From the NCBI RefSeq assembly GCF_015680235.1, contig NZ_JADLJL010000001.1:186001-250000 (forward strand): a stretch of 64,000 bases of DNA, given 5' to 3'. A program made the position numbers and the translations under genes. Numbering within the stretch: position 1 is the stretch's first letter; each line of letters starts with the position of its first letter. Source of the stretch: Pseudomonas guariconensis. Its GTDB lineage: Bacteria; Pseudomonadota; Gammaproteobacteria; Pseudomonadales; Pseudomonadaceae. The notes below the pieces were generated by a model that was not told the origin of the DNA, ran no database searches, and worked only from the letters and a program-made list of their open reading frames with translations. This document shows positions 8,506 to 17,172 of this stretch, piece after piece.

Positions 8506-10053
8506 TCAGATGCGGCGTTCGCTGTGTTGCCAGTACGCATCGCGGACCAGGCGGCGCACCACCTTGCCGTTGGGGTTCTTGGGCAGTTCGCTGACGAAGT
8601 CCACGGCACGAGGTTTCTTGAACCCGGCCAGGGTCTGTGCGCAGTGGTCGATGATGTCGCGCTCGCTGAGCACCATGCCAGGCTTGAGCACCACGACCGC
8701 CCGCACCGCTTCGCCCCACTGTTCGTCCGGCACGCCGACCACGGCGGCTTCGAATACCTGCGGCAAGCCGTACAGCACCTGCTCGACTTCGGTCGGGTAG
8801 ATGTTGAAGCCACCGGAAATGATCATCTCCTTCTTGCGGTCGACGATGAACACGTAGCCCTGCTCATCGACCGTGGCCAGGTCGCCGCTGAGGTAATAGC
8901 CGTCGCGCATCACTTCGGCAGTGAGCTGCGGAGCACGCCAGTAGCCCTGCATGATGTCCGGGCCTTTGACGACGATTTCGCCGATCTCGCCTGGTTGCAC
9001 GTCCTGGAAATCCTCATTGACGACCCGCAGGTCCGTCTCGAAATAGCAGCGGCCGCATGACGCCAGGCGACGAAAGTCACCGTCCTCGCACAAATGGTCC
9101 TGTTCAGTCAGCACCGTGACCAAGGAGCAGGTTTCGCCTGCGCCGTACCCCTGCGCCAGGATCGGCCCGAATACTTCGATGGCGCGCTTGACCAGCGCCG
9201 GGGCCATCGGTGCGGCCCCGTACATCACCAGCCGCAGGCTGCTCAGGTCGAAACGTTCGACCCCAGGGAAGTTCACCAGCCGATTGATCATCGCCGGCAC
9301 AAGGAACAGCCGGGTGACACGCTCGCGCTGGATGGTTTCCAGCAACAGCTGGTCGTCATAGCGCTCCAGAAGCAGGTTGCAGGCGCCCACCGCCAGCAAC
9401 GGCATGAGCTGCATACCGCTGGCATGGGTAATGGGGCCGACGTGGGCCATCACATCGCCGGGCGCTGCGCGACGGGTGGGGCTGGCAATACTCTTGCGGA
9501 TCAGCGCCTTGCGGTTGCCGACACTGAGCATCGCTGCCTTGAGCACGCCCGAACTTCCCGAGGTGTAGTGCAGCACGGCCAATGCGTCATCGTCAGGGTC
9601 ACAGGCAATGGGCTCGGCGCTACCCTGACGCAGCAGTGCCGGGTAAGCGACGTCACCGCCCTGCTCGCCCAACGCGACGATCAGGCGCAACGCCGGCACC
9701 GCCGCGCGTCGCTCGATGAGGGCCTGGGCGAAGGACGGTTCGGCGATCAGCGCGACACTGCACGAGTCGTTGAGAATCTGGATGACTTCGTCCAAGGACA
9801 GACGCGCGTTGACCGGCACCTTTACCATGCCGGTCTTGTAGAAAGCGATCTCCGCCTCCACCAGTTCGACCCGGTTGGCGGCAAGGATAGCGACGTGTTC
9901 GCCAGGGTTGATGCCCTGGGCCAGCAGCGCAGAGGCCAGTTGGTTGGTGCGCTGTTCGAGCTGGGCGAAGGTCAGGCGGGTGTCGCGATCGATCACGGCC
10001 AACCGCTCTGGCCAGTACCTTGCACTTCGACTGGTTATTTTTCCGAGGTTCAC
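8506..10053 (-). CDS. AMP-dependent acyl-CoA synthetase / CoA ligase
   Basis: 515 residues of the ANL superfamily. It shows the P-loop YTSGSSGVLKAAMLS (about residue 165), the A5-type YGAGET, the hinge and A8 region LSGDLATVDEQGYVFIVDRKKEMIISGGFNIYP, and the C-terminal catalytic lysine in PKNPNGKVVRR. It would activate a carboxylic acid to its CoA thioester via an acyl-AMP. The start codon is GTG with a purine-rich CGAGAAC leader; I see no better ATG. It heads a unit with an acyl-CoA dehydrogenase and an MFS carrier. The acid could be a fatty, aromatic or terpenoid acid; sequence alone does not decide. Confidence 0.9.
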   Translation of the reverse strand: MNLGKITSRSARYWPERLAVIDRDTRLTFAQLEQRTNQLASALLAQGINPGEHVAILAANRVELVEAEIAFYKTGMVKVPVNARLSLDEVIQILNDSCSVALIAEPSFAQALIERRAAVPALRLIVALGEQGGDVAYPALLRQGSAEPIACDPDDDALAVLHYTSGSSGVLKAAMLSVGNRKALIRKSIASPTRRAAPGDVMAHVGPITHASGMQLMPLLAVGACNLLLERYDDQLLLETIQRERVTRLFLVPAMINRLVNFPGVERFDLSSLRLVMYGAAPMAPALVKRAIEVFGPILAQGYGAGETCSLVTVLTEQDHLCEDGDFRRLASCGRCYFETDLRVVNEDFQDVQPGEIGEIVVKGPDIMQGYWRAPQLTAEVMRDGYYLSGDLATVDEQGYVFIVDRKKEMIISGGFNIYPTEVEQVLYGLPQVFEAAVVGVPDEQWGEAVRAVVVLKPGMVLSERDIIDHCAQTLAGFKKPRAVDFVSELPKNPNGKVVRRLVRDAYWQHSERRI

Positions 10054-10178
10054 GTTGTTGTTCTCGTCGACAGTAAAGACCGAGTCGATGCTAAACAGCG
10101 TGGACGTGGAGCGAGTAATACCAGTTGTTGATGCGAGCTATAGCGGTTTTAGCTGGATGGTTGCACACGATGATGCCG

Positions 10179-10201
10179 GGCAAGCGTGGCTCATGCTTGC
10201 C
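10179..10201. other. 7-bp inverted repeat upstream of the CoA-ligase operon
   Basis: GGCAAGC and GCTTGCC are separated by 9 bases in the 172-base gap between the MobA-like gene and the CoA ligase, both leftward. It is either a weak terminator of the molybdenum unit (no T tract) or an operator for the ligase unit, whose promoter must lie in this gap. Confidence 0.35.
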
Positions 10202-10225
10202 TGAGACGCAGAGCACCTCGCCCCT

Positions 10226-10786
10226 CTACAAAGCGTTTGGCGTATCCACGTCGCGCAGCACACCCTCATCGTCCACCGCCACGGCGACACAATGAGCTGG
10301 GTTCGCCCGGACCACGCGACGAGCCCCTTCATCACCCACCAGCTTCATCAGCGCTGGCCAGAATACGCGACCGAACACCACTGGATGCCCCTGCCGCCCT
10401 GCATGCTGAGGCAATACGATGTTCGACGCCGAGGCCGCCTCGGCCAACCGACGCAGGGTCGCACAGCTGATCCATGGCATGTCCCCCAGCACGACCGCGA
10501 CCGCCTGTGCAGAGCTGTCGCCCAAAGAGGCAACGCCTGCCGCCAGGCTGTGGCCCATGCCCAACGCAGCATCGGAGCTGTGCACCACCGAGCAGCCTTG
10601 CGGCAGGCCCAGGTCCTGAGCGCACTCGCCATCACGCAGCACCACCCGCACTTCGTCGAACACCGCCAGGGCGTGCTCGACGCTTTGCCCCAGCACGCTC
10701 GTCCCTTCTGCCAGGGCGGCACGACGCTTGTCACTGCCAAAGCGCGCGCTGCACCCAGCCGCCAGGACCAGCGCAACGACCGTCAC
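10226..10786 (-). CDS. MobA-like nucleotidyltransferase, probably Mo-cofactor cytidylyltransferase (MocA type)
   Basis: 186 residues with the glycosyltransferase-A fold signature of MobA/MocA proteins: VALVLAAGCSARFGSDKRRA at the N terminus for nucleotide binding, then VVLGDMPWIS with the metal-binding Asp, and a C-terminal RRVVRANP. It overlaps the XdhC gene by 4 bases and is the last gene of the molybdenum hydroxylase unit. Xanthine-oxidase-type enzymes of bacteria usually carry the cytosine dinucleotide cofactor made by MocA-like proteins. The expected job is therefore to add CMP to molybdopterin for the enzyme encoded upstream. Confidence 0.82.
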   Translation of the reverse strand: MTVVALVLAAGCSARFGSDKRRAALAEGTSVLGQSVEHALAVFDEVRVVLRDGECAQDLGLPQGCSVVHSSDAALGMGHSLAAGVASLGDSSAQAVAVVLGDMPWISCATLRRLAEAASASNIVLPQHAGRQGHPVVFGRVFWPALMKLVGDEGARRVVRANPAHCVAVAVDDEGVLRDVDTPNAL

Positions 10787-11754
10787 AGCGCCTCGCGGGC
10801 GATGCCGCTACGGGTACGCAGGATATCGGCGAGCACCGCCAAGGCGATTTCCGCTGGTGTCTTGCTGCCCAAGTTCAGCCCGATGGGCGCATGGATGCGG
10901 GCCAGCTGCCCCGCGTCCAGGCCACCGATGCGTTGGAGACGCTCACGGCGTTTGTCCGAAGTGGTGCGCGAGCCCATCACACCGATATAGAACGCCTCGG
11001 TGCGCACCGCCTCGAGCATCGCCAGGTCATCGATCTTCGGGTCATGGGTCAACGCCACCACCGCCGTATCGCCATGGCAGCCGCCATTGGCGATGAACAC
11101 CGAAGGCAGCTCGCGGCGGACCTCGATGCCATCGAGTACCACGCCTTCGAGCACCTCGTCGCGGGGGTCGCAGAGGATGACCTCGAACCCCAGCCCCTTG
11201 CCGAACTCGGCGCAGAAATGCGCGACGCTGGAATACCCCGCCAGCAGCAGGCGCTGGGCCGCGCCCACCCGCAGGCGAACGGTGTCGGTGTCGTAGACCA
11301 CCCTGGGGCCTTGGCTGTGATCGTCGTCGAGCCGGCGCTGGCCATTGCGCAGGTCCACGTGGCGAAGCAGCCGGCGCTGACCAAGCAGCGCCGACTCCAG
11401 CTCACGCAAATGCGCCTGTACCTGGCAATCGGCAGGCAGGTTCTCCACCAGCACATCCAGTACACCACCGCAGGGCAGGCGGATGTTCGAACGTGTGTCG
11501 CTGCCATCGCCGTAGCGCACCACGGTGGCAGGCTCTGCGAACTCGCCTTCGGCGACCCGTGCGAGGAAATCTTCCTCGACACAACCACCGGACAGCGAAC
11601 CTACCCACTGCCCGCGATCGTTGACCGCCAGCAGCGAGCCCGGCGCACGGGGCGCCGAGCCGTAGGTGAAGAGCACGCTGCACAACCAAACACGCTGGCC
11701 GGCGCCAGACCATTGCAAGGCCTGGCGCACCACTTGCAGGTCAAGATGCTGCAC
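10783..11754 (-). CDS. XdhC/CoxI family Mo-cofactor insertion chaperone
   Basis: 323 residues. The N-terminal XdhC_CoxI domain shows TYGSAPRAPGSLLAV and GSLSGGCVEEDFLARV. The C-terminal Rossmann-like domain shows LLLAGYSSVAHFCAEFGK, the family block ALTHDPKIDDLAML and YIGVMGSRTTSDKRRERL, and ends with HAPIGLNLGSKTPAEIALAVLADIL. Family members bind and sulfurate or protect the molybdenum cofactor before insertion into xanthine-oxidase-type enzymes. It sits 3 bases after the cytochrome gene and overlaps the MobA-like gene, so it serves the enzyme encoded upstream. Confidence 0.9.
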   Translation of the reverse strand: MQHLDLQVVRQALQWSGAGQRVWLCSVLFTYGSAPRAPGSLLAVNDRGQWVGSLSGGCVEEDFLARVAEGEFAEPATVVRYGDGSDTRSNIRLPCGGVLDVLVENLPADCQVQAHLRELESALLGQRRLLRHVDLRNGQRRLDDDHSQGPRVVYDTDTVRLRVGAAQRLLLAGYSSVAHFCAEFGKGLGFEVILCDPRDEVLEGVVLDGIEVRRELPSVFIANGGCHGDTAVVALTHDPKIDDLAMLEAVRTEAFYIGVMGSRTTSDKRRERLQRIGGLDAGQLARIHAPIGLNLGSKTPAEIALAVLADILRTRSGIAREAL

Positions 11755-11757
11755 GGC

Positions 11758-12969
11758 TCACTCCGCGCTCAGGTGCGCAAGCTGCTGCGCACTGAGGTCG
11801 CCCGGCAAGCCACCCCAGGCTTCGCGCAGGTAGTTGACCAGGTCGGCGACCTGCTGGTCGTCGAGCTTGTCGGCAAAGCCCGGCATCGGCTGCATGCGCT
11901 CGAAGCCGGTGAACTGCTGCTCACGGATGCCTTCGAGAATCACCTTGGCCAGGTTGCGCGAGTCGGCCTGGCGCAGCACGGTATTGCCTTGCATGGCCAC
12001 CGCGATGTGCGGCTTGCCCTCGCCTTCGACGCCATGGCACCCGGCGCAGACGTTGAGGTACTGCTGGCGGCCACGCAGGGCGCTTTCGCCAAGCTTGTCC
12101 ACCGGTACGGCCTGCACCACTTTGGCCGCAGGCGGCTGGTCGCCCAGCAGGTAGGTGGCCATCGCGGCCAGGTCGGCATCCTCCAGGTGCTGGGTGCTGT
12201 GGTGCACCACCGGGAACATCTCGTTGAACATGCTGCCCTGGGCACTGATGCCGTGCTTGAGGAAGGTGGTCAGGTCCGGCTGGGTCCAGCCACGCTCGGC
12301 CAGGTCCTGGGCCAGCAGGCTGGGCGCCAGGTAGCCGCCGAGCAGGCCGCCGGTCAGGCGCTTGTCCTGCTCCAGGGCGCCGATGCTGTTACGCGGGGTA
12401 TGGCACTCGCCACAGTGGCCGAGCACTTCCACCATGTACTGGCCGCGCTGCCAGGCCTCGCTCTTGCCCTCGGTGGGCTGCAGCTGGACGCTCTTGCCAT
12501 ACAGCATGTTCCACCCGGTAAGGCCCATGCGCACGTTGAACGGGAAGCTCAGGCTGGTTTCAGGTGCCGGCCGGTTGATCGGCGGCACCGTCATCAGGTA
12601 GGCATGGATCGCATCGGCGTCTTCACGCTTGAGCAAGTGGTAAGAGGTATAGGGCATGGCCGGGTACAGGTTGGCGCCGTCCTTGCGCTTGCCCTCGGTG
12701 AGGGCAGCGAAGAACTCGTCGCTGTTGTAGTCACCGATGCCGTACTGCTTGTCCGAGGTGATATTGGTGCCGTAGATGGTGCCGAACGGCGAATGGATCG
12801 GCAGGCCACCGGCGAACGGCGCCCCACCTTCGGCGGTGTGGCAGGCCATGCAGTCGGCCGCCCGAGCCAGGTACTCGCCGCGCTTGACCAGGGCTTCGTC
12901 AGCCGCCTGGGCACCGAGCGACAGAACCGCGCCCACGGCCAGGGCGAGGCCGGAAAGAGCTCGCAGCAT
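11758..12969 (-). CDS. Triheme cytochrome c, electron acceptor of the Mo hydroxylase
   Basis: 403 residues with a Sec signal peptide ending near GAQAA and three c-type heme motifs: CMACH (about residue 40), CGECH (about 190) and CAGCH (about 320). This matches the cytochrome subunit of alcohol/aldehyde dehydrogenase complexes (AdhB-like). The start is the Met that begins the signal peptide. A GGAGG site lies just upstream, at the end of the 2Fe-2S gene. It would accept electrons from the exported Mo/FeS enzyme in the periplasm and pass them to the respiratory chain. The last residues are not strongly hydrophobic, so membrane attachment is uncertain. Confidence 0.9.
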   Translation of the reverse strand: MLRALSGLALAVGAVLSLGAQAADEALVKRGEYLARAADCMACHTAEGGAPFAGGLPIHSPFGTIYGTNITSDKQYGIGDYNSDEFFAALTEGKRKDGANLYPAMPYTSYHLLKREDADAIHAYLMTVPPINRPAPETSLSFPFNVRMGLTGWNMLYGKSVQLQPTEGKSEAWQRGQYMVEVLGHCGECHTPRNSIGALEQDKRLTGGLLGGYLAPSLLAQDLAERGWTQPDLTTFLKHGISAQGSMFNEMFPVVHHSTQHLEDADLAAMATYLLGDQPPAAKVVQAVPVDKLGESALRGRQQYLNVCAGCHGVEGEGKPHIAVAMQGNTVLRQADSRNLAKVILEGIREQQFTGFERMQPMPGFADKLDDQQVADLVNYLREAWGGLPGDLSAQQLAHLSAE

Positions 12970-12971
12970 GC

Positions 12972-13511
12972 TCAACCCTCCTTGACCAGGCCGAGGTCGC
13001 TGAGCACCTCGCGGGTGGCGTCGTAGTAACGCACGTACCCGGTGCAGCGGCAGATGTGATGGCCGAGGCTGGCTTCGATGGCGCCTTCCAGCTCGCTTTT
13101 CTTCAACGGCTGGCGCTGGGCCTTCTCCACCAGCACGGTGGCGGCGTTGACGAAGCCTGGTGCGCAATAGCTGCACTGGAAAGCGAAGCGGTCGACGAAC
13201 TTCTGCTGGATCGGGTTCAGTTCGCTGAGGTTGCCGGCCTCGTCATGCTTGGCATGGCCTTCGATGGTGCGCACTTTCTTGCCTTCGAAGTAGTGCGCGC
13301 CGGTGATGCAGGTGCGCACTTCCTCGCTGGTGCCGTCGGGGTTGTCGACGATGACCACGCAGGCGTGGCAGATGCCCTGGCCGCAGCCCAGGCGCGAGCC
13401 GGTGAGGTTTTGGTATTCGTGCAGGTAGTCGATCATCGCCAGGTCCTCGGGGACCTCGGCCGGACCGACGGGTTGACCGTTGAGGGTCATCTGGAGCGGA
13501 CGGTTAGCCAT
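12972..13511 (-). CDS. 2Fe-2S subunit of molybdenum hydroxylase (IorA/NicA-like)
   Basis: 179 residues. The N-terminal plant-type ferredoxin domain binds one cluster through the cysteines of GCGQGICHACVV and a later RTC. The C-terminal all-helical domain binds the second through CSYCAPGF and CRCTGY. It has no signal peptide of its own, so it probably crosses the membrane with the Tat-tagged large subunit. The start is the ATG that overlaps the last 8 bases of the large-subunit gene. The His in ICHAC, where most relatives have Gly, is a small oddity. It passes electrons from the Mo centre to the cytochrome. Confidence 0.9.
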   Translation of the reverse strand: MANRPLQMTLNGQPVGPAEVPEDLAMIDYLHEYQNLTGSRLGCGQGICHACVVIVDNPDGTSEEVRTCITGAHYFEGKKVRTIEGHAKHDEAGNLSELNPIQQKFVDRFAFQCSYCAPGFVNAATVLVEKAQRQPLKKSELEGAIEASLGHHICRCTGYVRYYDATREVLSDLGLVKEG

Positions 13512-16335
13512 TGAGGGCCTCCTTGACGCGGGCTGGAGTGATGGGCAGGTCGCGAACACGCTTGCCGATGGCATGGGCCACGGCGTTGCCGATGGCACCG
13601 ACCACCGGGATCATCACCACTTCGGCGATACCCTTGGAAGGGTCGGTGGGCGACAGCGGTGGCAGGATTTCGCTGGTCTGCTTCCAGACTGCCACGTCCT
13701 TGGCCATCGGCAGGCGATAGCGGTTGAAGTTCCAGTTCCCCTCGCCCGGGCCGCCCTCGTACAGCGGCATCTCTTCGGTCAGGGCATGGCCGATGCCCAT
13801 GGCGATACCACCTTCGAGCTGGCCCTTGACCAGTTCCGGCACCAGCACCCGGCCGCACTCCACCCAGCTGTGGTGGTTGAGCACCTGGACCTCGCCACTG
13901 CCTTTGTTCACCATCACTTCCACCAGCGTGGCCACCGGGCTGTAGTAGGTCACCATGGCATTGTTCAGCTGGGTGGCCGGATAGGCCGCGTTCTGTCGGT
14001 CCAACAGGTGGTAGCTGGCGCTGTTCATCTGCGCCTTCTTCGCGTTCGGGGCACCGTCGCCGTACTTGACCGCCAACGCATCGAGCGGCAGGCGCTCGCG
14101 TACACCGTCGATGACGAAGTCGGCTTCAGCCCAGCTCCAACGGTTGAACGCATGCACGCTGACGCCGGTGACCAGGCCCATTTCATGGGCCTTCTTCGCC
14201 AGCTCCGCGAACGGGATGGGCGACAGGCCGTTGCCGGTAAGCTCGCCGTTGACCCATACCGCGTTCTCGCGGCGTACCACCAGCGGGTTGGCCTGGCCGC
14301 CAAACGGGCCCTGGCGCCAGAGCGAAAGCGCCGCTGGCCACAGGCCGTGGTTGAACAGCACACGCGCCGCTTCACGGGTGGCATGGCTGAAGTAGAAAGC
14401 CGAGTTGGTGGCCGATGACGGCGAGGCCAGCTTGCCGACCCAGCGCGGGTCACGCAGCGCGGCGTCCTGCTCGGCCTGGCTCATCAGGTAGGGGTTGCCG
14501 CTGGTGGCCAATTTCAGTTCCGGCCATTCGGTTTCTGCGGTGGTCACCTCGTCGGCCGGGCGCCCCAGGAAATCGCTGACCACGAACGCCTGGGAGGTCG
14601 ACATGCCGGTGCCCAGCTCGGTGCCGATGTGGCGCAGGCTGATACGGCCATCAGCGGTGAACTCGATGCTGGCCATGGGTGCTTCGGCACCGGTGCCGAA
14701 GTCTTTCTGGCAGATGGCGAAGCCGACGCCGTACCAGTTGTGCGGGTCCTTGGCTTCCATCGCTTTCTTGTGCGCGTCGCGGTTCTTCCACACCTCGTGG
14801 GCGCTGGCCTTGTCGAGGATCTCGTGCAGGCGCAAGGCACCGGCGGGCACGGCGCCCTGGGTGTTCTTCATGCCCGACTTGAGCGCGTTCTTGCGACGCA
14901 GCTCGATGGCGTCGACGCCGAGGCGGTTGGCGACTTCATCGACCATCATCTCGGTGGCGGCCATGCTCTGCAGGGTCCCATAGCCACGCATGGAGCCGGC
15001 TTCGACACCCCGTGAGTGGTAGACGGTCACCGCCAGGTCGCTCTGCGGCATGTAGTAGATCGACTGCGCGGCGGTGGCCCCCACTGCAGCCACCGACGGG
15101 CTGTAGTTGATGCGCCCGCCCCCGTCGACGCTCATGTCGGCGCGGAAGATCTTGAAGCTCATGTCGTTCTTGTCGACGGCCAGCTGGTAGCGGATGTCGA
15201 ACGGGTGGCGCTTGATGCCGCTCTGGAACTGCTCGTAGCGGTCGTTGGCCAGGCGGATCGGCACACCGGCCCCATACAACGCAGCGACGGCGGCATAGAA
15301 CACGAAGATGTTGTTGTCCTTGGAGCCGTAGCCGACGGTGTAGCCGGGGTGCATGTTCAGATTGTTCAGCGCGAAGCGCGACGGCTTGATCATGTGCACA
15401 CATTCCTGCGCCACTTCGAACGGGCACTGGGTAGCCACGACGAAATGCAGGGTGCCGGTGGCCGGGTCGTACCAGCCGTTGCCGTTGTCCGGCTCCAGCG
15501 CTGCGGGCTCGATCGACGGGGTCTTGTAGCGCTCGTCGAACAGCAGCCAATCCTGCGGCGGCTGCTTGAACTGCTCATCCATGCGCTGGGCGTAGAACAT
15601 CCCCTGCTCGGTCAGGGTGCCGTGCTGCTTGGGCTCGGCGGTCCACACCGGTTTGCGCGCAAGGATGGTGGGGAACAGCATGGAATTCTTCAGGCTCGAG
15701 AAGGTGTCCTCATCGAACGGCGTCTGGCCGCCGACCCGCACGAAGCGGAAGCTGCCATAGGGGTCACGCTGGTACAGCGGCGCCTGGGCGCCATAGCGGA
15801 TCGCCTTGTCATTGAACTGCAGCTTGAGCTTGGCCTGGCGGAAACGTTCGAAATCGTGCCAGATCAGGATCGCCACGGGGTGGCCGATGAACATTGGCAC
15901 CTTGCCAGGCGGCAGCAGAGGATCCGGCGAATGGGCCTCGGGCCAGGCAATTCCGTCCTTTTCCAGGTCGGCAGCGGTGACGACACGGTCCGGCTGCAGG
16001 TCGGCGCCCAGCCACGCCAGGTCGTAGCCTGCATAGATGCGGTCGGCCTTGGTGGTCTTGAGCAACAGGGCGTGGCCCTGCTGCTGGGGCCAGCCGGGCA
16101 TGTCCTTGGCGCGGATGTCGCGGGCGAACACTTTGTTGCCGCACACCTTGGACAACGCATCGTTACGAAAGCGCGCCTTGCCATCATGGCTCATCCACTT
16201 CTGCGGCGAAGTGGTGACACTGTTTTCCATCAGGGCGGCGAACGCCGGGCTGCCGAGCGGCGCGAGAGTCACCCCCACGCCAGCGATCACGCCGCCTTGC
16301 AGGAAGGCGCGCCGGGAAATATCACGGTTGGTCAT
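13504..16335 (-). CDS. Large molybdopterin subunit of Tat-exported hydroxylase/aldehyde oxidase (IorB-like)
   Basis: 943 residues beginning with a twin-arginine signal (SRRAFLQGG plus hydrophobic stretch). The xanthine-oxidase family catalytic Glu is present near the C terminus in SKGIAEVVMIPVVGAIGNA, with Ala where most relatives have Gly. Cofactor-binding segments include VVATQCPFEVAQECVHM, GSMRGYGTLQSMAATEMMVDE and LGTGMSTSQAFVV. Pseudomonas genomes commonly name this type isoquinoline 1-oxidoreductase beta subunit. Several such periplasmic enzymes are thought to oxidise aldehydes or N-heterocycles, and the true substrate is not evident. It heads the unit with the FeS subunit, cytochrome, XdhC and MobA-like protein. 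It is longer than the roughly 750-800 residues typical of IorB proteins. Confidence 0.88.
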   Translation of the reverse strand: MTNRDISRRAFLQGGVIAGVGVTLAPLGSPAFAALMENSVTTSPQKWMSHDGKARFRNDALSKVCGNKVFARDIRAKDMPGWPQQQGHALLLKTTKADRIYAGYDLAWLGADLQPDRVVTAADLEKDGIAWPEAHSPDPLLPPGKVPMFIGHPVAILIWHDFERFRQAKLKLQFNDKAIRYGAQAPLYQRDPYGSFRFVRVGGQTPFDEDTFSSLKNSMLFPTILARKPVWTAEPKQHGTLTEQGMFYAQRMDEQFKQPPQDWLLFDERYKTPSIEPAALEPDNGNGWYDPATGTLHFVVATQCPFEVAQECVHMIKPSRFALNNLNMHPGYTVGYGSKDNNIFVFYAAVAALYGAGVPIRLANDRYEQFQSGIKRHPFDIRYQLAVDKNDMSFKIFRADMSVDGGGRINYSPSVAAVGATAAQSIYYMPQSDLAVTVYHSRGVEAGSMRGYGTLQSMAATEMMVDEVANRLGVDAIELRRKNALKSGMKNTQGAVPAGALRLHEILDKASAHEVWKNRDAHKKAMEAKDPHNWYGVGFAICQKDFGTGAEAPMASIEFTADGRISLRHIGTELGTGMSTSQAFVVSDFLGRPADEVTTAETEWPELKLATSGNPYLMSQAEQDAALRDPRWVGKLASPSSATNSAFYFSHATREAARVLFNHGLWPAALSLWRQGPFGGQANPLVVRRENAVWVNGELTGNGLSPIPFAELAKKAHEMGLVTGVSVHAFNRWSWAEADFVIDGVRERLPLDALAVKYGDGAPNAKKAQMNSASYHLLDRQNAAYPATQLNNAMVTYYSPVATLVEVMVNKGSGEVQVLNHHSWVECGRVLVPELVKGQLEGGIAMGIGHALTEEMPLYEGGPGEGNWNFNRYRLPMAKDVAVWKQTSEILPPLSPTDPSKGIAEVVMIPVVGAIGNAVAHAIGKRVRDLPITPARVKEALNG

Positions 16336-16552
16336 GCTTCATCCTCTGGGCAGAGCGAGCCTGCCCATGACGTATTCTGGTACTTGATAGCTCGGAGGGC
16401 GGAATCATTGACGTTCCGAAAGCAGGTCGGAGTGGGGACCACAAAAACTGACCTTGGCGTCAAGTTTAACGCACTCACCGCGCGCCTGGCAAAGTCAAGC
16501 GGGCAACTTGTCGCGCCTTCGCCATTGCGCCGAGGCGCGGTGCGGCTACCGG

Positions 16553-16852
16553 CTAGCGCTTGCACCGCGCCAATACCACTTGGCAGGTGTTGGGCGTACC
16601 GCCGGATCGGCCAGCGTAGCGGATGCAATTGTTGAGAGATTTCTGCCGGGCGATGCCCAGGCTCGCGCCCCAGGCCAGGCCGCCCTCGCCCGCCGTCGGC
16701 AGCGCCTTGGCGAAGCAGTTCGAGCCTTGGGTGGCGGCGGCGTAACGCATGGTGCTCGCTTTTCGGGTGCAGCCGGCGGTGGCGGCCAGGCTGATGACGA
16801 GCAAGGCACATAGGCCCCAGGAGGCGACTTCAGAAGGTGTCTTGGCCCACAT
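16553..16852 (-). CDS. Small Cys-rich lipoprotein, DUF4189-like
   Basis: 99 residues starting MWAKTPSEVASWGLC with a lipoprotein signal (VISLAATAGC lipobox). The mature part, with SNCFAKALPTAGEGGLAWGASLG, LNNCIRYAG and NTCQVVLARCKR, resembles the WGA...C...C pattern of DUF4189-type domains. The start has a GGAG site 9 bases upstream; longer upstream frames lack any signal character. It is monocistronic between the Mo enzyme and BetT. Its function is unknown. The lipoprotein nature is seen; the family link is tentative. Confidence 0.65.
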   Translation of the reverse strand: MWAKTPSEVASWGLCALLVISLAATAGCTRKASTMRYAAATQGSNCFAKALPTAGEGGLAWGASLGIARQKSLNNCIRYAGRSGGTPNTCQVVLARCKR

Positions 16853-17172
16853 GCTGCTACTCCAGCGTTCAGAAACAGGGCAAGGCCGGTGCGCCCGGAT
16901 AAGGCATTCAAGCAGCTTCGAACGCAAGCGAAGCCCGTTTGAAGTAAAGCAGGCACAGCAATACCTGCAACGCCAAGATGGCCCATGCAGGGGCATTTTC
17001 GGACCCTGCCCTGGGGGAAGACATTTGAGAATTTTCGTCACGAACGGTACGGTTGTTGGTTCCTTCGAGCTCGCCAGCCTCGGCAACGGCGTTCATTCAA
17101 GGTGCTAACCTTGGAAAATGCTTGCGTGCCTAGCTGCGCTTGCAATGTTTAAAAAAGGAGAAAACTGCCGCA
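16853..17172. promoter_or_regulatory. 320-base divergent intergenic region with palindrome
   Basis: This gap separates the lipoprotein gene and BetT, which diverge, so it holds promoters for both. A perfect palindrome CAAGGT-GCTA-ACCTTG spans 17098-17113, about 60 bases before the BetT start, in operator position. A 62-codon frame on the minus strand (17096 to 16908) encodes a peptide with one hydrophobic helix but lacks a good ribosome site, so I do not call it a gene. Confidence 0.4.

Noticed and set aside
10474-13026. An 850-codon open frame on the plus strand across the XdhC and cytochrome genes
   Set aside because: It lies antisense to genes with clear domains. Its product is His/Gln/Arg-rich without motifs, as expected for a GC-rich shadow frame.
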